From: Pocillopora verrucosa
Lineage: Eukaryota > Cnidaria > Anthozoa > Scleractinia > Pocilloporidae
NCBI RefSeq assembly: GCF_036669915.1
Contig: NC_089312.1
Coordinates: 441,991 to 505,990 of the forward strand
DNA length: 64,000 nt
Direction of reading: 5' to 3'
Part shown: positions 35,063-46,689 of the stretch, piece after piece
How the letters are laid out: each line of letters opens with the position of its first letter
Position numbering within the stretch: the first letter of the stretch is position 1
Program-made: the position numbers and the translations under genes
The notes under the pieces: generated by a model
The model's input: only the letters and a program-made list of their open reading frames with translations
Databases searched by the model: none
Told to the model about the DNA's origin: nothing

Positions 35063-38000
35063 TTATCCCTTGGCTTTTACTTTCATCTCGGTGCGTTTTA
35101 GTGAGTAGTGATGGCCTCTCAACGTGCCCCAGTTGACTCCATCAGCATGAGAGGCATGTTGGCCATTCAAATACAATCCGTTTAGATTGGACGCATGGCA
35201 GCTTTTGTACCACCAGGCCCCTTTGTAGAGTTGGGCACAGCTTGCAGAATGTGGATCACTATCTTGATCTTTCGTGGAAAACTGCATATGGCTGGAATAA
35301 GAATAAAACTTATGTTGCCTTCTTTCATTTCTGTTTAGCCATCGAGGAAAAAGATTTTCTCTTAATACTTATAAAACCAATTCTGCTTAAGGGAACTACT
35401 TTGACAAATTGCTTTAAAGAAAGAATAAAGAAACGCGAGAGAGACAGAGATAAGGAGGTAGATTTATGATACAGTATAGAGCAGAATACAGTAGTTTAGG
35501 ATAGGACGCAATAAAATAGAATATAATGATATCCTTAGTGAAAATAAGTTTGTTTTGGCCAAGGAAATTAAAGTCACAAAACGTTTCAAGTACGTGTTGG
35601 CTGTCCTTAATGTAAGATGGTAAAGTTTTGACCATAGGTATTATAATTTTATCTAAATAGCTGAAAATAAGTTGGGTGGGACAACTGCCTATAGAAGCTT
35701 ATCACGAAGCTACGCCAGGAAATCGTAAGTTACCTTGTTCCTTTTCCTCCTATTAGTAAAGATCTAGCATTCCGTTTAGCCATTCTTATTGTAGCCATAT
35801 CCATTTCATTAGCCGTTACCTTCATTCCAAAGTTACTCCTAAGGGTTTTCGCACCAATTTTCAGGCATCTTCTTTTCCTCATTCTAATAAATGTCGTCAC
35901 CAAATTCAGTGCGCCCATAACGCTTTTTCACGCTAGGTGATATTATGAGAATTACAATCCGTGCTATGTGCTAAAAACATAACGAACTCAATGAAAAAAT
36001 TCTACATTGCCGCTTTGAACTTTCCAAAATGTGTCCAGCTGTTTTAGTACAATCTGTTTGTGCCAAAATTCAGGATGCCATTTCTAAACCTTTTTAACCA
36101 TTTTCACCAAATTAAGGCCCAAAAACTCGACCAACTTATCGGTCCTCAAAATACTAGCGACTCATCGCCTGAAAGCCTCAAAACTGCAATTAGCATTCCA
36201 GAAAAATTACCAATTTCGGATTAAAAAAAATCAGTTCGCAGTTAGAGGTTAAATTTTGTTCCCATTTTTAAAAAAATCGACGAATTTTCAGTCAAGCAAG
36301 ACCTTAAAAAATCCTTCGCCGCGTTTAATTGAAAGCTATTTTTTCACGACAAAGAGGATGATTTTTCGAACAAAGATTCTTTCGAAACACTTCAGATTCG
36401 AAAGTCTAAATGGACTCCCCCAGAGGTCCAATTCACATCTTTAGATTTTTTCATCAAAAAATATCGCCACGATATTAAAAGACTCAAATAATCGTAACAC
36501 CAAATTTCCAACCTTTCTTCAAAAGAGTGGTCGACATTAAGAAGACTAAAAAACTCAAAGACATAGTTATTAAAGCGGCCAACACAGGCTGTGCAGTCTT
36601 TGTTCGGCTGACCGACCTCTACCAAAAAGAAGCTTTGCGTCAACTTTCTGACACCTCTTTTTATGCCAAGTTGACAAAGATCTCACTTCGATCAATCAAA
36701 AATTTGTGAAAAACACTATTAACAATCTTCTAACTAAACAAGAATTGCTCGCCACTGCAAAAAATCTTACCATCAACACTCCTAGAACTTCATGTATTTA
36801 CTTTTTACCTCAAATCCACAAACCTTACCACCCAGGCCGACCGACCCATCGTTTTTTCCTGCAGTTGTCGAACGAACTTATTTCCAGCTATTTAGATAAA
36901 ATTATGGCATGTACGTCAAAACTTTACTATCTTACATAAAGGACAGCCAACACGCACTTGAAGTTTTCGTGACTTTAACTTCCTTAGCCAAAACAAACTT
37001 ATTTTTACTATGGATATTACATCTCTTTGTAGTCATTCCCAACAATGGAGGTCTCGGAGCCCTCAAATATTTTTTCGATCAACGCATTGTTAAGGAACCT
37101 AGCTCTGAAACACTACTCCGTCTAACCGAACTAGTACTTATACTCAATTACTTTTCACTCGATGGCAACTAGTCCAAACAAACTGATGGCGTAGCCGGCA
37201 TGGATACAACTATGGTACCTAGCTAAGCCAATCTTTTCGTAGGTTTTATCGAACACCAATTTTTTTTAGTCAATACCACGGCCCCACTGAACCTGAACTT
37301 TACGACCGCTACATTGATAGCTACATCGGTGCTACCTCTTCTACCAGAGAGGAGCTCACTTAATTTGTAATCGTCGTCAATTCCTTTCATCCAGTTCTTA
37401 AATATACTTGGGAAGTTTCCGCACTTCTTTGGCTATTTTAAACACCATAATTTCAATTGAAGGCAACGTTCTATGCACTAGTGTTTACTAGCAAGATATA
37501 GGTACTTGTTATATTAATCTTCGCATCCACCACACGTCAAGAATTTCATACCGTGCCCAACAAATCGATCGACAGTCAGCATTAAAAACGGCTGAGAAGG
37601 AAAACACCGATTGCATTCCATTCACTCTCACATTTCACCCTCACAACCACGCAGTCAAATCTATCATTCTTAAAAAAGTTTCAATTAGTCCAAAACCATT
37701 CAGAGACTGGTACTGTCTTTTCGCAACCTCCACTAATTTCATTCAAACGTTACAAAAACATGGGCAACTTTTTTTGGTCAAAGGTTCATCTGAAACCAAA
37801 GACCAACCTGAAACTTTCAAATGTGCTCGCTCACAATGCAAAAACTGTCCTTTCATTCATAACGTAGAGAAAATGACGGGACCTAAGGGAGCCATTAAGA
37901 TCACTGATCACTTAACGTGCACCTCCGGCAGGTCATTAACTGCATAACTTGCACTTATTGCAAAAGTTATACGTTGGTGAAACAGGAAGACGATTCGGTG

Positions 38001-41000
38001 ACCGATTCCGAGAACACCTTCGCGACGTAGAAAGAAATGACCCTGACGCATCCAAACCAGTCGCTAGACAGTTTAATCTCCCTAATCATTCTAGGCAGCA
38101 TATGGCAGTTTGCGGCCTTTCCCTACATGTAGGCAGTTCGGAAAGCCGCAAAACTGTAGAACAAAAAGTTATCTTTCAAATCGGCATTCTTAATCTCCAG
38201 GGTATCGACGAGCGCTTTTCATTCAACTGACTTATTTTTGTTTTCTCGTTACGGAGGAAAGCGCGCGTGATCTTCGACCAATGAGAGTCTTCCCGTTTAC
38301 GCTTCGCCGCTAATATCAGAGATCTATAATATTTTCGCCACTGCGAGAACAATAGGCATTCTACCCAATGACCTCTACAATTCCTATATCTTTCATTTTC
38401 AGAGGGAACTTCACTCTTAAAGAATATCAAGAGAGAATATAAGAGTTAAGCGTGCATGAGACATTCAACACCAATGCATTTCTTAACTATTTATGTTACC
38501 TATGACCCATGAAGGAATCTCCCGCTGTGCCTTTGTATTCTCTGAGAGTGAGTTTGTACTTATCAGCCTCGTCTGCCACCTTAAATGTCTTGTACTCGGC
38601 GTATGTGATATTCCCCTCAAAGTCCTCCAAGTCAACTCTCAACATGACGTCATTAGCATTCGTCAAACGGTGAAGATTGTCGTTTCCGAGCCAGAACTCG
38701 CCGCTCAAACTTCCGAACCCCTCTTTGTAAGCTTTCCAGTCACGATAGAAGTCAACGGAACCGTCCATACGTCTCTGGAAAACGGTCCAACCTCCACCGT
38801 CCGTGGTCATGTCACACAACACTGGTATTGGCTTACTGCCATCTGGATTGATGGTGTACACGCCATTGGAAGTGAAACCATCTTTAAGTAGTTGAGCGCA
38901 GCATTTCGCTTCTGTTTTTAGAAGTAAAAGAAATAATTAAAAAGAGCTCAAATTAATTAATTGACCAGGGTAGATTAGCTGTACTGAGTCATTTTACTTG
39001 ATCCAAATTGGGATATTTTAGACTTAACGCATGCTGTCAGTCAATATAAAGTGGCAAACTAGTGAAAGCGTTAGACATGATACTCACCGCATGGTTTTCC
39101 CGTATATCCAGAAGCATAACGACATTTGCATTCTGCAGTGTTTTCTTTATAGTTGGGAACACAGATCTCGTTTTCGGCACAAAGGAAAGAGCTGACCTCA
39201 CAATCACTCTGTTAAAACAAAAGCACCTGATTACTTATATTAAAATACAGATACCCTATGAATTGATTGACTGATAGACTTTTAAAATTGCATGTGTTTC
39301 ATATTCTCAGATTGAATCAGATCATAAGCTTCCAGAGAGGCCAACATTAAGTTCCCTGACCAGACTAACTGTCAGGGTTTTAAAATAACTGAGGGCAATG
39401 CGTTACCTTTGATCCGATAACTCCAAACAGTTAGACTTTTTATTCTTCTCAGATAAGGACGATCGAGTATCATTGAATTGTTCTGAAATCTGCCCACCGG
39501 TGGGCTTAAAAGAAACTGGGGATCATTTCTCTGTCGCAAGAGAGGGGAAAATATCAATAGAACGGCTTCAGACCGCGAGGCTCAAGTTGTTTAAAAGCAC
39601 CTGCATATCGACATCATTTTTTCTGAAGTAAAGTTAAATCAACCAGGCAAACTTAATGTTTTCGCTGCGTACTTTCTGGCTTGTTATAGATTGCACCCGC
39701 AGTGCATTTACAGCAGACAATGTGTTGAATAAGATAACTAAATATATTTCTTGTTTTAACGACTGACCGGCACCCAGACACAAATCAAGACCAACGGATG
39801 TCATTTTAAGACCTTCCGAAAGCATTCGATTTCGTACCCCATGAACGATTGCTGCCTTAGCCAAAATGGCATGGAATAGATAGACCTCAGTCTTCTATCT
39901 TGGTGTAGGAATCTCTCTGGCTGCCCAAAACGTGTCATGGTGCGTGGCACTTACCCTTCCTGGACCCAAGTGTTATTTGGTGTCTCCGTGGCACGATCCT
40001 TGTTCCTATTCTCTTCTTAATATGCGTCAATGAAATATCATCAAACATTTCCAACACTATTAAATTAGTGTCCGCTGATGACACTTAGATATGAAAGGAA
40101 CTGGAAAACGTAGAAAAAGAAAAACAGAAGCCACAACTCGATATCGATAAGCTAGCAGCATAGACTAAAAAATGGAATCTGCGCTGCAATTTTAACAAGT
40201 TAGAAGTAATGGCGAATAGCGCACAGACAGAACAAATCCTTGCCAACTTACACGTCGATTTCAAGTCTTACAACCTTTAACAGTACTAAAGACCTACAAT
40301 CTGCGACAGTATTTTTGACTCATTGACTCCTCCAATCTTTTATTACTTCAATTTAATCCCTTTAGTCCTTGTCAAGCGAGAGGGGATCTTGTGTTAAGTG
40401 TAAAATTTACTATAACACTCGTTCTGTTGACTTTTTCTTAATTCTTTCCTTTTACACTAGTTGTCACAACGCGGACTAGCTCTGATCTCTCGAGGAAAGT
40501 GAGGGTCACCGTCCCAACTTTCTATAAATTATTGGAAAATAGTTCCTAACACTCGTTATTTTGTTGTCCCTTTCTTTATTCCCTCTTACTACTCAAGTTA
40601 TTACAACGGGGACTAGCTCCGATCTCTCAAGGAAAGTGTGAGTCACCGCTTATAAAGGTGGCACTTGCAGAGCTGTCAATCTCTAACCTTCGTCGTACTT
40701 TTACACTTAAATAGCGAATAACGTTGGGTTACGTAGGACACGGTTGGGCTTTCCGAATTCCGAGCAAACCTTTCTTCAATTTCATTTCATTTATCACGAT
40801 TTTTTATGATTTTAGATATATGAAATTCGTATATTTGCATTGCGGTAAAGAAAAGAATTTAAGTGATCCTTGCAGCTAAGAACACTAGTGAACTAGTAGT
40901 TGAAAATAGGACCTGAAAAAATTCAGGTCCGTACGGGATTTGAACCCATGACCTTTGCGATACCGGTGCAGCGCTCTACCAACTGAGCTAGCTTTTCAGG

Positions 41001-42412
41001 TCCTATTTTCAACTACTAGTTCAATGGTGTTCTTAGCTGCGAGGATCTCTTAAACTCGTTTCTTCACCGCAGTGCAAATATATAAATTTCATATATCTAA
41101 AATCATTATTCATCACTTGGATGGTTTATTTGGACCCAACATATAGACCAGCTCCCAGTTGGCTTGTTAGCTCAGTTGGTAGAGCGCTGCTCCGGTATTG
41201 CACAGATCCTTGGTTCAAATCCCGTACGGATCTGAATTTTTTCAGGTCCTACTTTCAACCACAAGTTCGGTTGTGTTCTTAGCTGCGAGGATCTCTTAAA
41301 TTAATTACGATTTTTTATGTTTGAAAGATCCCCCATAAGTATTTTTTTTGTTAGAAAGAGGTTGGCTAGTGAAGGAAGAAGAAGAATTCAAGGAACATTT
41401 CAGTCAAAACGTTTCGTTCAAAAAAATCATGCGCATTTGTCACATCGGCGTTGTTAAAGATATCTCTTTCTTGAGCAAAAGTCAAATGGATTATACAATG
41501 AAGTTTTATATTTTAATGGCTTCAAAGATGAAATATTTTTCAGTCATAATAAGCCTGCTCATAAAGCATGCATATGGACTGTTTCCCATGAATTGAATAT
41601 ATTTTCAAATTCAAATAATTGAAAACATTCTTTGTATGCTGCAGATGTTTATCTCTCACATTAATAGAATCAAGTCGAAACTTCTTATCAAAACTGAAAA
41701 GGATAAATCGAACTTGATCTTACGAGATTGACGAAATGTTAAGAACTTTGTAAGAATTTTCGTCCCATTTTTTTCCATTCTCTTTCCAATTCTTTTCAGA
41801 ATGATATTCGAACGAACCCTCACCTTTCAATTTGAGACAAGAATATCAAGGATATGTGGTTTTAATAACACAGTTGGTTACACTGTCTTTGTTTCATTAA
41901 ATGTAAGGAAATTTGAGTTCTTTCCTATAATTTGAAGTGGTTTAGAACCCCACTCAAAGTCACGTCAGCATACATTTTAAAAAAGTTTATTCTACAGGGT
42001 ATATAATGCTTATCTACTTCATTCTAAAAAAACTAGATATAAAGTTTCTTACCTTCACTCCTCGGTAGAGAAATTTATTGTCTTCGGTGAAATTCTTAAA
42101 GCTAGCAAAGCGATCGGAGTCGCTTAGTTGACATTTAAACTTCTTGTTGTTTATTGTGGATCCAAAGTTGTATGACACACATGAGCTTTCTTTCACGCAA
42201 TGTAATCGACAAGAACTCTCTGAATCCACCTGTATTTCTCTAATAACACTTCCATTAAGGCGTCGACCTCTTATTTCTCTGGCAAAGTTAACGGCTTGGA
42301 AGACAGGTGTCATCATTCGAGGGTCTCCGTATGTAAAAGCAATCGTTAGAGACACTAGAAGCAGTTTAAGCAGATACATACTTCGGAATATCTCAGTTAG
42401 ATTCCTCGGCAT
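35063..42412 (-). CDS. Gene D: secreted PAN-EGF-fibrinogen C domain protein
   Basis: Exons 42053-42412, 39088-39208, 38500-38911 and 35063-35291 give 373 residues (362 from the inner Met [15 protein letters not shown]). Architecture and phases match the family. The PAN module keeps its four cysteines. The EGF module reads [17 protein letters not shown] and ends YTGKPC. FBG1 starts [16 protein letters not shown] (an extra Cys in place of Ser) and has [11 protein letters not shown] where others have [14 protein letters not shown]2 has [33 protein letters not shown], the long QHASHAD loop and ends EMKVKAKG. The second exon 1 donor is destroyed (GATAAGC). Intron 3 (3.2 kb) holds a decayed Penelope-like element and intron 1 a fossil RT, an LTR-like repeat and the tRNA-derived palindrome. 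No coding damage is seen. Confidence 0.85.
35500..35655 (-). mobile_element. Inverted Penelope-like RT fragment
   Basis: The minus strand encodes [19 protein letters not shown] and then FLGQNKLIF, an RT segment of the same Penelope family that runs on the plus strand from ~35660. The two pieces are head-to-head. Penelope-type elements are known to carry inverted partial copies at their 5' side. Confidence 0.65.
35656..38230 (+). mobile_element. Decayed Penelope-like retroelement with GIY-YIG end
   Basis: Broken frames follow the element order: N-terminal region (35690-36230, [18 protein letters not shown]), central region (36260-36700, [20 protein letters not shown]), RT entry (36720-36900, [19 protein letters not shown], then SSYLDKIMA), RT core (36910-37400, [13 protein letters not shown] and [20 protein letters not shown]), and C-terminal GIY-YIG (37949-38230, [20 protein letters not shown], ending GIDERFSFN). 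Stops and frameshifts occur throughout, including one A lost just before LYVGET. The element sits in intron 3 of gene D, opposite to the gene. Confidence 0.75.
39740..40290 (+). mobile_element. Fossil RT fragment in intron 1 of gene D
   Basis: This decayed copy matches the fossil at 16640-17145, with [13 protein letters not shown] near 40175 and several stops (for example TAG in place of the Trp codon near 40163). It is orthologous to 61430-61900 in gene F. Confidence 0.6.
40430..40700 (-). repeat. LTR-like repeat with internal duplication
   Basis: The minus strand matches 18290-18456: TATAAG box near 40660, AATAAA near 40580, end TGTTAGGAAC near 40550. The block GGACTAGCTC...GATCTCTC...GGAAAGTG appears twice (about 40471-40503 and 40611-40640). 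The copy in gene F is 62260-62545. Confidence 0.4.
40810..41300. repeat. Palindromic tRNA-derived repeat with two opposed tRNA-like heads
   Basis: Inverted arms of about 130 bp (GATTTTAGATATATGAAATT ... CTAAGAACAC ... AGTAGTTGAAAATAGGACCT) flank a tRNA-like unit on the minus strand (40926-41001). It has a perfect A box (TAGCTCAGTTGG) and B box (GGTTCAAATCC). A second tRNA-like unit on the plus strand (41161-41235) has the same boxes. The acceptor stems do not pair and the anticodon stems are weak (loop CCGGTAT, nominal GGT), so these are not working tRNAs. CAGGTCC hairpins sit beside each head. It resembles a tRNA-derived SINE captured in a foldback. The copy in gene F (62605-62950) has lost the plus-strand A box. 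Confidence 0.65.
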
Positions 42413-44277
42413 CTTTCAATGTTTGATGTTTATCGCAATTTTTTCGGTTTTCAACTTCACGGTATTAATTATTAATCTTTAACTTGTCGAAATTTCAGTG
42501 GATAGAAATTAAAATCAATAAAGTAAACAAGACTCGTTATTGTTGAGTCACTGTGTAAAATCAAAAGCGTTCCTATAACCGGCGTTGGCAGCTCCCGATA
42601 AGTTTTTTTTGGTAGTTGCAATTGTATGTTTGAATTTTAGAGTCAAGTTTTTACAGAAATTTAGACACGTACCCTGGGACAACTTTGATATAATTTTAGT
42701 GTTTTGACTGCGATCAGGTCTTCATTATAGGAGCCTCCAATCAGCACGTGCGTTTGTTCCCGCGGGAAAGTGTGAGCCCTTGAGCAACGCGAGTCGGCGA
42801 GAGGGTCTTGCACCAACCATTGGTTCCAGACCTCTGGCAAACCTCTCCCGACTCGTCTCAGATCTTCCCGCGGGCGGAGAAACGCGCTACCTGCAGCGCT
42901 AATGATTGGGGCGTGCTGCTCGCAGGCTATGACTCTAATGTTCTCGTAAACGTTCCTTCGCCTCCAGTAACATCGACTTCCATAACAAACGTTTAGAAAA
43001 TAAGTTAGTGCTAACCGTTTTTCTCGGGGTCTTTTTGTGTTGGTCTCAGTAATTGGGTCTTATTTATGCAGCTTAATTATTTCGAGAGCCAGTAATGCAA
43101 AATGATAATTAACAAAAGAAGCATTATGGATAGATCTCTGGACGGATTTAAATCTAGTTTATTAGGACATGATAAAACGACAAGAAATGATGTGTTGGAG
43201 GACATTTCAATCTCTTTGGCCACTTTGTTAAGATGCGAAAAGGGTAAAAGATTTTAGGATCATTTTCACATCATATCTGTTTTCAGTCATACCAGATTTC
43301 ATCTTAGAATTATCTCGATTTATAGATGCTAACTTTAGGTTTCAACTTTGAAGTTTATATTTCAAGTTTATAAAACATTGCTTATACAATAATTTTGTAT
43401 CAAGAAAGTAGACTTACAGCTTTTTCCAGTAAAAGATAAAAATAAATGAGATTAAAGCAAAATCAAGAATACATTGTCAGGGGAGGGCTGGGGAGGAGGG
43501 AGGCGGAGCTGATCCCCGCTCTAATGGTAAACAAACGTCCTGTGGGCTTAAAACTTACAAAGCGGATCCGGGAATTTTTGATTGGGTGGGTTACAACACA
43601 TTGATTCGGAAAACAGAGTCTAAACTGGAGCTCAAATAATTTAACACATGTTTAATGAAACTTGAACTCTTAATTAATACTTCTAGTCCAGCAGTGGTAA
43701 TATGTGATCCCGTCGTTAAAAGAATTTTGGTTAAAGACATGGAATAAACTTACTCACGGGTTTTATAGGGAGGGGGGGGGAGGTGTGGAGTCCCTAGACC
43801 GTCCCCTCCCCGAGTTGTCGCTGAAGACTCAACTAAATTTAAATTTGATGTCTGCTCCCTGCCCATCTTCGTTGTCTCGCTATATAAAAAGTTGTACATT
43901 TAAGGTTTTTTTTCCGTAAGACTTGCGCGTGAGTTTAAGCCTATCCACAACTGGATACTTTCTTTGAAAATCTAATTCGGTGACAAACACTAAATGAATA
44001 AATGAAATGAGTAAATCCACGGATAAAAGCCCCCGTATAAATACGAATACGAAATATAAGTGAAAGTAACTAGAAGCACATAAGGGAAACTTGCTAACGC
44101 GACACTCAAACCCACATCAGCGCCCGACCAAGGAAATGAGCATTTGCAAATATAAAAATAGGAACAAACTAAAGGTTAATCTAATAATGGTGACATGGAC
44201 AAGCCCTGGAGATAAACCACAAATAGATCAGGCTTACTTATTCACAGGGCGGATAACGCTGTCCAACGGATAAATCG
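42413..44277. other. Spacer between genes D and E
   Basis: A short array spacer (1.9 kb): AT motif (42463-42476), foldback (42750-42887), exon-like segment starting with an intact ATG at 43126, G-rich/C-rich pair (43770-43808) and GGATAAC palindrome (44245-44355). It ends by running directly into the remnant of gene E exon 4, because the usual 3' flank and most of that exon are deleted. No independent gene is recognised. Confidence 0.55.
43126..43260 (+). other. Exon-like segment repeated in array spacers
   Basis: The plus-strand frame starts MDRSLDGFKSSLLGHDKTTR and continues NDVLEDIS. Homologous segments lie at 2135-2275, 11950-12085, 33713-33870 and 55586-55743. Start codon or frame is damaged in G0/A and A/B (ATGTAG), open in C/D. 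I do not recognise it. It could be a leftover first exon of a neighbouring gene that was carried along by the duplications. Confidence 0.3.
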
Positions 44278-44649
44278 CTAAAAACGTTTTGCGCTATCTA
44301 CCGGATAGAGATTTATCCAGTGAATAGTGTTCTGCACCCATCGAACAACCGGGGCCAGGTTCAACATAAAAACCTCATACACATCACTATCTTGATCTTT
44401 TGCGGAAAACTGCATATGGCTGTAATAAGAATATAACTTGTGTTGCCTTCTCTCATTTCTGTTTAGCCAATGAGGAATGAAATTTTCACTTAAAACTCAG
44501 AAAACCAATTCTGCTTAAAGGAACTACTTTGACAAGTTGCTTTAAAGAAGGAATCAAGAGACGCGAGAGAGACAGAGATAAAGAGGTAGATTTATAATAT
44601 AATATCGTAGAGTAGAATAAAATAGAATAGAATAGAATACAGTAGTTTA

Positions 44650-45412
44650 TGATAAGGCACAATAGGATAGAATATAATGATATCCTCAGAGAAAATAAGT
44701 TTGTTTTGGCCAAGGAAATTAAAGTCACGAAAAGTTTCAAGTACGTGTTGGCTGTTCTTAATATAAGATGGTAACGTTTTGACCACAGGTGCTATAATTT
44801 TATTTGAATAGCTGAAAATAAGTTGGGTGGGACAACTACCTATAGAAACTTACGAAGGAACTACGCCAGGAAATCGTAAGTTACCTTGTTCCTTTTCCTC
44901 CTATTTGAAAAGATCTAGCATACCGTTTAGCCATTCTTATTGTAGCCATATCCATTTCATTGTCCGTTGCCTTCATTCCAAAGTTATTCCTTATGGTTTT
45001 CGCTCCAATTTTCACGTATCTTCTTTTTTTCAATGTCGTCACCAAATTCAGTGCACCCACAATGCTTTTTCACGCCAGGTGATATTATGAGAATCACATT
45101 CAGAGCAATGTGCCAAACAAACGAACAAATTCTAAATTGCCGCTCTAAACTTTCCGAAATGTGTCCAGCTGTTTTAGAACAATCTATTTGTGGAAAAATT
45201 CAGGATGCCAGCTCTAAACTTTTTAACCATTTGTACCAAATTAAGGTCCATAAACTCGACCAACTTATCGGTCCTCAAAATACTAGCGACTCATCGCCTG
45301 AAAGGCTCAAAACAGCAATTGACATTTCAGAAAAATTACCACTTTCAGATTCAGAATAATCAGTTCTCAGTAAGCGCTTAAATTTTGTTCTCATTTCCAA
45401 AAAAACCGTGTC
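44650..45412. mobile_element. Internally deleted Penelope-like relic in gene E intron 3
   Basis: The inverted RT piece (44650-44810, minus; [19 protein letters not shown]) is followed head-to-head by the plus-strand N-terminal region (44815-45400; [38 protein letters not shown]). At about 45,408 the sequence jumps to intron sequence equivalent to 38,317 in D, so RT and GIY-YIG parts are deleted. It comes from the same insertion as the D and F copies. Confidence 0.65.
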
Positions 45413-46689
45413 AGATCTATAATCTTTTCGCCACTGCAAGTAAATGTCGCGAGAACAATAAACATTCTGCCCAATGACCTCCACGATTCCTATGACTGTC
45501 AACCTCAGAGGCAACTTCACTTTTAACTTAAAGAATATCAAGAGAGAAGATAAGACTAAGTTAAGAAAATTCGGCCCAAGACAAAGAGAGAATGAAACAC
45601 ATTCAACACCCATGTATTTCTTGACTATTTACGATACCTATGATACATGAAGGAATCTCCCGCGGTGCCATCGTATTCTCCGAGAGTGAGTCTGTACTTA
45701 TCAGCCTCGTCTGCCACCTTAAATGTCTTGTACTCGGCGTATGTGATGTTCCCCTCAAAGTCCTCCAAGTCAACTCTCAACATGAAGTCATTAGCATCCG
45801 TCAAACGGTGAAGATTGTCATTTCCGAGCCAGAACTCGCCGCTCAAACTTCCGAACCCCTCTTTGTAAGATTTCCAGTCACGAAAGAAGTCAACAGAGCC
45901 GTCCAAACGTCTCTGAAAAACGGTCCAGCCTCCACCGTCCTTGGTCATGTCACACAACGCTCGTATTGGTTTACCACCATCTGGATTGATTGTGTACACG
46001 CCGTTAGAAGTGAAACCATCCTTAAGTAGTTGGGCGCAGCTTTTTGCTTCTGATTTTTTAAGAAGAAGAAATAATTAATAGAGCTCAAATTCAGTATTTG
46101 ACCAGAGTGGATAAGCTGTACTGAGTCATTTTACTTCATCTAAATTGGGGTACTTAATATTTCATGCACACACTCGGTCAATATAAAGTGGCAAAGTAAT
46201 GAAAGCTTAGACATGATACTTACCACATGGTTCTCCAGTATATCCAGAAGCATAACGACATTTGCATTCTGCAGTGTTGTCTTTATCGTTGGAAGCACAG
46301 ATCTCGTTTTCTGCACAAAGGAAAGAGCTGACCTCACAATGGCTCTGTTAAAACAAAAGTATCTGATTACTTTTATAAAAATAAATGTATCCTATGAATT
46401 GATTGATTGATAGACTTTTAAAATTGCACCTGTTTTATTTTCTTAGATGGAATCATAAGCTTCCAGAGCAGCCAACAGTAAGTTCAGTGACCAACACTTT
46501 AGGGTTTTAAAATATGTGAGGGGGAATGTGCTGCCTTTGCAAATGATAAGACGTTCTAGTCTTCTTGGATAATCAAGGGCGATCAAGTGTAACCGATTTG
46601 TTCTGAAATCTACTGCCTTGGCTTGTTACGGATGGCACTTGCTGTGCATTTACACCAGAGAATGTGCTGAATAAGAAAATTAAAGGTTT

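Noticed and set aside
38493..38891. Long plus-strand frames across FBG1 exons (also at 8322, 15375, 45640 and 60152)
   Set aside because: They are antisense shadows of the conserved FBG1 exon; their encoded sequence follows from the sense codons and carries no domain.
40926..41001. A tRNA gene on the minus strand with nominal anticodon GGT
   Set aside because: A and B boxes are present, but the acceptor stem does not pair and the anticodon stem is weak; it lies in a palindromic repeat, so it is called tRNA-derived.
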